From: Strigops habroptila
Taxonomy: Eukaryota; Chordata; Aves; Psittaciformes; Psittacidae
Direction: 5' to 3'
DNA length: 64,000 nucleotides
Assembly: GCF_004027225.2 (NCBI RefSeq)
Contig: NC_044288.2
Location: 14,084,744-14,148,743 of the forward strand
The notes below the pieces were generated by a model. It made no database searches. It was not told the DNA's origin and saw only the letters and a program-made list of their open reading frames with translations. Below are positions 58,883 through 64,000 of this stretch, piece after piece (the stretch's first letter is position 1; every line of letters starts with the position of its first letter). Position numbers and translations under genes: made by a program.

Positions 58883-61730
58883 TACAGCTGCTTGTGGGCT
58901 CCCTGTCTGCTGCAGCAGTGGTGGCCTGGGCAAAGCTCTCTGCTTGGGGAGCAGACGAGCATTTCTGGCTGTGCCTTTCTTTTTTCATGGGCTGTTTCTC
59001 CTCCACCTCTCGCTGCACTTTGGACAGCAGGTGAATGTGTTTGGGTGAGTGAGCCATTGCCCCAGTGCACCCTTTCATAACGCACAGACGTCACAGCTTC
59101 TAAAGAGGTCAGGTTGTTTGTACTCAGCAGAAGATCTGTCACCCAGAAACCTGTCCTGGTGGATCTGCCAGAGCACACTGCAGGTTTTCCTTGGCAAGAA
59201 GCCTGGCACCATTTCTTTGTGGATTTTAGGAATGAGAGGTTTGGGGAGTAAAGAGCCCGCTCTGCTCTTCCGAAAGAGCAAATGCAGGAGTCCTAGAAAG
59301 GTTTGCAGGAGAGAGAAGGGTGTGTGGAAGTTGTGTATCCTTAAAGTCATTTTAATGTAAATGAATCCCAGCAGTTCAGTGAATAAAGCTCTGCTATGAC
59401 TTATAGCTGCTAATTAACATAGCAAAAAGTCTTAATTTACAGATTTTCAGAAGGAAGGGAGGATGCAGCACAGAGAGGAGCAAATATGAGCATTCTGCAG
59501 GGAGCAGGAGCAGAAGCAGAGATTTATCCTTCCGAAACATCCTTCACTTGCAAGACTCAAGTACTCTTTGGGTTTTGCTTTTCTTATTATTCAGCACAAA
59601 AATAGAAGAGTCATTTCACAGCACCCCTCTGCCTGGCACTCTGCAGAGATTAGAGGATCATAAGCAGGGCTGCAGGAATCAGCTTGTCTGGGAAAGTCAG
59701 GATTTCTAACTGTTTCCATTTTTTAATGGAATGAAAAAGCAGCTTAAAATTTTCCATGAAGAAGGCCGCTTGTGAACAGAGGAAAGATTTCCTTTTGATA
59801 TCTGCCTTAGAGAGGCTTGTTTCCCTAATAGGACTCTTTACATAATAAAGCCTCTAGATGCAAGATGAAACAAATCATTGCAAAAATAAAGGTCCAACCT
59901 TTCTGTTCTGAAATTGTTGACATTTATAGAAAAATGCCTCTATTTGAGGGCATCTCTGCATGAAATGGTATGGAAATCAGTTCTTTCTCTACACCTAAGC
60001 TCTCCTGGCATCTCTGCTGCTACAAGGTTCTTGCAGGTACTGATGCTGTGAGCAGGACCAGCTGAGTTTGTTATATAAAGAGGCATAATTGTGTGTAAAC
60101 AAGATGTAAGTAGCTCCACGGCTGCCAGTTTCTCTCGCTGGTCCTCTTTTCCTACTCCACCCCTCCGGAGCCTGACACAATGGGTGTTCAGCACAGCTCT
60201 GTCCTCACTCTTCTCCCAGCCAGCTGAAGGCACAGCAGCCCCAAGCAGCCCCAAGTTGAACCTTGCAGGTGCTTCAAGCAATTGAGGTAAACACCCTGAT
60301 GAAGCCTGACCTCATGCCCAGCAGTACTTGGGAAGCTGCTGGCTGTCACGTCTGTGGGCAAACACCCGTTTTGGCACACCGAGATCATGCTGGTGGACAC
60401 GTCCCACTGTCCCCCTGTGGCTGAGGGTCCTCAGCATCTGCAAAAACCAAACGTTCCACCTGCTTTTTGCCTCCTCCACTAAGTGTTTTTAGAGTCCTAA
60501 TCCACATGGCTGGCACCAATGCTCATGCTACACACCCTTCATGTCACCTGGTTTCAAGCCAGGGCTGCAACACAATGAGGACTTGGGAACACCGGATAAT
60601 TTGAAGTGATTTTCCCCCCCACAGCCTTCTGGGGAGCCTTGACCACTTCAAGTCAAGCCAGTACACGGGTGCAAAGGGGAGCAAGCTACATGAGGATGAG
60701 GTGCTGAAAGTAGGACAAAACCTCTTCTTGTGCCACAGGGATCTGGCTGCACACGTTGTGTTTGCACAGTGGCCTGAAGCAGGGACCATAAAACACAAAC
60801 AGCAACCAGAAGAACTTTACTTGGCCTGGCAGCATGGCGTGCACTCAGCACTGGTGCAGAGCTCATAAAGATGCTGAGATTTGGTGCAGTGTGAGGTCAT
60901 GCTGATGGAGTCAGCTGCAGACAGCCATTTGCCCTTCAGCCACTTTGGGAGCTGGGGCACAAGGTAAAGAGGACAATGGTAAGGTTTTTAGCTTGTTGGG
61001 TGAGATATCTGTCATCAGCTGAAAAGCAGAGTCTCACTCGGGTGAGATGCAACACCTCCCAGCTCCCACTGAACATCTACAGGCCTGCTTGACCTCAGAA
61101 AATAGAGTCTGGCACAGAGTGCTTGAAAAGTTTCCAACCTTTAACTTAAAAAGCAAAGGCAGGGCCTCCCATTTTCATGTCCAGACATTATTCCAAGAGA
61201 TTTCCATCCTGTGGGAGCGTGGCCTGAGGGGACTGAAAATAACTCAACTCCATATGCTATTTGAAAGTAGGTTGTGTCTTGTGCGAGAATCCTGTGTACT
61301 TGCACGAAGGGAAAAGTAATATATGTAAAATAACCTCACACAGGGTTATTTTACATTAGGCACCCTTGTTTGTGGAGCAATAAGGCACTCAGACTCAGCC
61401 TTTCCCTGCTGAAACCAAACAAGCACATTGAAATGCAGTTTAGCTTTTGGTGATGTTTGTTTTTCCCATGTTCATGGTTTTCCTTTAATCTTTGTGCCAG
61501 ACAATTAAGACAACATTCCTCTGCATCTTTCCTGCTGGTTTTTGTGATCATATAAGAGCCAGCTGTATTTGTTCCATGAAAACAACATCTAAAGCCATCC
61601 TCTGTGGTTTCAAGTGAAATCCTCCACTGTGTTGGCTCTTAACCTTGAGTTAGTCTGAAATCTGCAGTGCTTAGGAACATACCCTTAAAAATAGACTCCT
61701 TAAGGAAAGCAAATCAAGGCAGTGATGCAG
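58883..61730. other. Intergenic DNA, no gene seen
   Basis: No exon is supported and no transposon is recognised. A 13-bp perfect hairpin lies at 61,323-61,356. Confidence 0.55.
61323..61356. repeat. 13-bp perfect inverted repeat
   Basis: ATGTAAAATAACC and GGTTATTTTACAT are exact reverse complements around the 8-base spacer TCACACAG. This is the longest perfect hairpin noticed in the window. Confidence 0.75.
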
Positions 61731-61739
61731 CGGGGAGAG

Positions 61740-61990
61740 TTTGTGCTCAGGTTTGCATTGGAGTTCTCGGTTGACGGGGAGACTTCGGGGAGCCCTACAG
61801 CATAGCCGAGCGGTTATGAAACCCGGACCCGCTGTCACACGTCCCAGTCCCGGTAGATGGCGGTGCCACATCATTTATCCCTATTTTTTTCCTGCTATTT
61901 TCTTTTTTCCCAGGATCTGGGGCCGGTTTCTGCCCCGCTTGGGCGGCGTACACGCGGGGCGCTGGGGCAGCGCTGCGGAAGGGAGGATGC
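61740..61990. promoter_or_regulatory. Small CpG-rich patch of unknown role
   Basis: About 250 bases have clustered CpG (for example GGGCGGCGTACACGCGGGGC) and a YY1-like TAGATGGCGG at 61,854-61,863. It stands out from flanking DNA of ordinary composition and is not the promoter of any gene identified here. It heads an open frame on the + strand (61,857-62,345). Confidence 0.4.
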
Positions 61991-62354
61991 TCTTGGGTTT
62001 TGTTCCCCTAAAACTGCTTTTCATACAGTTTTGATAAATGTGAAATCACAGTCAGTTTCAGCGCAGCCCCAGGGCTCTGGAGCCACTTTTTGTGAAGCCC
62101 ATCTGTCCCCACTCAAGCTGCTCCATCTCATAGCAAGCAGCGTAGAAGCGACAGGGAGGAGAGTGGTAATACCTGATTTGAGGGGACTATGCAGAGCCAG
62201 GCAGCCACAGCCCCTGGCTTTCTCTCCAGACTCTTTAATGGTCTCGAACAAAACCTGCTCACCCAGATCCCAGCTGCTTTCCTTAGATGATTCCCTCTCG
62301 GGAAGGACACATAGAACTGGGTGGGCAGTGTGGCTGGATGAATAAACAGCACTT

Positions 62355-62483
62355 CTCTTTGTAGCCTGCAAAAACCTTTATTTGGCTAAAAGTGGCCCAG
62401 GCCCCATCCAGCGCATGCTGCTGTTCACATCTCCACCTTTTTGGTGTGTCCAGGGCATGCACTGCTACTCCAGCATGGAAAGG
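62355..62483 (-). other. Short 3'UTR of the unrecognised minus-strand gene
   Basis: Only about 130 bases separate the TAG at 62,484-62,486 from the end inferred from an AATAAA at 62,377-62,382 (complement). Confidence 0.6.
62377..62382 (-). terminator. Polyadenylation signal of the unrecognised minus-strand gene
   Basis: The minus strand reads AGCCAAATAAAGGTTTTTGC, a canonical AATAAA followed by a T-rich element. It lies about 100 bases past the stop codon. Confidence 0.7.
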
Positions 62484-62528
62484 CTAATCCTCGTCTTCCT
62501 TCTCATCATCCTTGAAGCTGCCATGGGC
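62484..62528 (-). CDS. Last coding exon of an unrecognised gene with acidic C-terminus
   Basis: After the acceptor CCTGTCCCAG the frame reads AHGSFKDDEKEDED and then TAG. It joins the preceding 63-base exon in phase 0. An AATAAA about 100 bases further supports this as the true 3' end. The short Asp/Glu-rich ending gives no family identity. Confidence 0.7.
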   Translation of the reverse strand, partial: AHGSFKDDEKEDED

Positions 62529-62712
62529 CTGGGACAGGAACAAAAAAGAAAAGGGACAGGGTGTGAGGAGAGTGTTGGGTGTTTCATGTATCATCCTCTA
62601 GTACCTCTAGGTATTTGATAGCACCCACAGAGAGGGTTGTAGGTGCAAACCCCACAGGGCTGGTGTGCAACAGGACAGGCAGGTCCCAGCACAGAGCTGG
62701 CGGTGTGGTTAC

Positions 62713-62775
62713 CTCCTCCAAGTTGCTGTTGGAGCTGCTGCTCCTCTTGTCCTCTCCCCCATCTCCCTGCACGGG
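62713..62775 (-). CDS. Penultimate coding exon of the unrecognised gene
   Basis: This is a 63-base exon, 21 codons in phase 0/0, with a clean acceptor TTTTCTCTTAG and donor GAG/GTAACC. It encodes PVQGDGGEDKRSSSS and NSNLEE. Length divisible by three and phase 0 on both sides make it skippable without a frame change. Confidence 0.7.
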
Positions 62776-63481
62776 CTAAGAGAAAAGGACAAGCACCACC
62801 AGGGACCCTGGCACCCAGTTTGGTGTTGGAGCTGGAGCCTCGACTTAGGGACATGGCTGGTCTTGTGGGTATCTAGAGTCTGGCTGTGCACCAATGGAGC
62901 TGCTGTGGAACCACATGTGCCCATGGCCCCACAGAGACCCGCAGAGCCAAGAGCAAGGATTCGATGGTGTGTGCAGCGCAGATATCACTGTCCACAGCAG
63001 TTGAAATAGGAGGAAAAGGAGGGAGAACTGACTAGGAATATTGGGACCAAAGAGAGACCTGTCTCTCAGTGAAAAAGCCATGCATGCAGTGTGATTGCCA
63101 AGACATAGCTCCATCTGCCAGAGGTGTGGGGCTGCCATGGGTCGGACACAGCTTCCCTTCACAGTCAGGATGTAAATTAGTTGGAGCTGGTGCTTTCTAA
63201 CACCCTGCAAACCCTGGCTGCTGCCTGTGCCAAGCATCCTTCTCCACAGGGCTCGGTGGCAACCTGGGAGCTCTGCACCACTCATGTCCCCACTGCATTA
63301 TGCTCACATATAGAGGTGCCCTACTCCACAGCTTCCTGCTCCCTGAGACACCAGCCCCCAGCATCAGATAGTTTGGGAAGTGCTGGGCTCACCCCAAGCA
63401 CCACGCTGGGGACTTTGGGTTGGAAACCCTCCGGCAAATGGTTCAGCAGCTGATCTGTGGAAAACTCCATCATTGCCCTAC
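62776..63481 (-). other. Intron of the unrecognised minus-strand gene
   Basis: A 706-base intron between the Lys/Glu-rich exon and the 63-base exon. The 146-codon open frame on this strand at 62,845-63,285 shows no protein signature. Confidence 0.6.
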
Positions 63482-63597
63482 TTTTTCCTCTTCCTTCTTG
63501 TCCTTCTCTTTTTCTCCCTCAGTCTTTTCCTCTTCTCCCTTCTCTTCTTCCTTGTCCTTTTCCTTCTCCTCTGTCTCCTTATCTTCCCGTCCAAACC
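63482..63597 (-). CDS. Lys/Glu-rich coding exon of the unrecognised gene
   Basis: This is a 116-base exon that enters in phase 1 (acceptor CCCTGTTGTAG) and leaves in phase 0 (donor AAA/GTAGGG). It encodes FGREDKETEEKEKDKEEEK then GEEEKTEGEKEKDKKEEEK, a highly charged tract likely to form a single helix or disordered tail. The coding strand is almost entirely purine. The upstream exons lie beyond 64,000 or were not recognised. Phases across the three exons agree, which is the main support. I considered calnexin, SEC62, HMGN, HSP90, SMARCC and FAM114A2 tails and none fits. Confidence 0.65.
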
Positions 63598-64000
63598 CTA
63601 CAACAGGGCACAGAGGGAGGTTCATTGTCAGCATGCAGCATCCAGCACACACAAACCCCACAGGTCCCCCTGGGTTCACGCCAAACACTCACATTTCAGG
63701 ATTTTTTGACATTTCAGTGAAGCCAAAGAGCTCTGGGGCACGAGACTGTCACACCTACACCACAGACAGGACCTGAAGGAGCAACTGGAGTAAGGGGAGC
63801 TTTTCAGGGATGAAAACACCTCCCCAGATCCCACCATTTGGTTTTCTCTTCTCCACCTCAGAAGAGGCCCTGTGCACTTCCTACCCCCTGAAACAGCAGG
63901 GAAAGGGGTAAAGCAGTCTGTGACCTCCACAAAATAAACATTAAACAGGACCAGACCTTGTGCCAGCCAAGCAGTACCCATTGCCCTCTGCCCAGGAAAG
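63598..64000 (-). other. Presumed intron of the unrecognised gene
   Basis: No further exon with convincing splice sites and composition is visible before the window ends. Confidence 0.5.

Overview
The window is vertebrate, almost certainly avian, nuclear DNA. Genes are split by GT-AG introns, the intergenic DNA carries truncated CR1-type LINE 3' ends (with the ATTCTATGATTCTAT tail typical of birds), and one promoter sits in a CpG island. There is no operon structure and no bacterial or phage signal. Only three genes can be supported. Most long open frames elsewhere are chance or GC-driven.

Region 1 (1-10,425, + strand): the 3' end of GRIA1, the AMPA-type glutamate receptor subunit GluA1. It has the exon encoding transmembrane segment M4 (4625-4759), the terminal coding exon with the cytoplasmic tail and PDZ ligand (7109-7297), and a probable 3.1-kb 3'UTR ending near an AATAAA at 10,401. 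The flip/flop exons are not here and must lie upstream. The most striking point is that the tail lacks the residues carrying the mammalian PKA site Ser845: Arg-Asn-Ser is replaced by Arg-Pro-Ala. The other phosphosites and the palmitoylated Cys811 are kept.

Region 2 (10,426-38,390): about 28 kb of intergenic DNA with no recognisable gene. It holds three CR1 remnants, an inverted-repeat-bounded element with a second partial copy, several perfect hairpins, and AT-rich homeodomain-site-rich stretches that look like conserved non-coding elements.

Region 3 (38,390-53,780, - strand): a complete 12-exon gene of the LONRF family (RING - TPR - RING - Lon substrate-binding domain). All splice junctions obey GT-AG and all phases match, giving a 626-codon reading frame (595 if the second Met is used). 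Human LONRF1, 2 and 3 lie on chromosomes 8, 2 and X, not beside GRIA1 on 5q. Human LONRF3 and GRIA3 are both at Xq24-25, so this looks like a fourth LONRF ohnolog retained beside GRIA1 and lost in mammals. Its promoter is a CpG island with a CCAAT box, followed upstream by a G-rich stretch.

Region 4 (53,780-64,000): intergenic DNA with a near-consensus T-MARE, a second small CpG-rich patch heading an open frame that ends in a polyadenylation signal, and then the last three coding exons (- strand) of a gene I do not recognise. That gene encodes a Lys/Glu-rich, Ser-rich, acidic C-terminus and enters from beyond 64,000.
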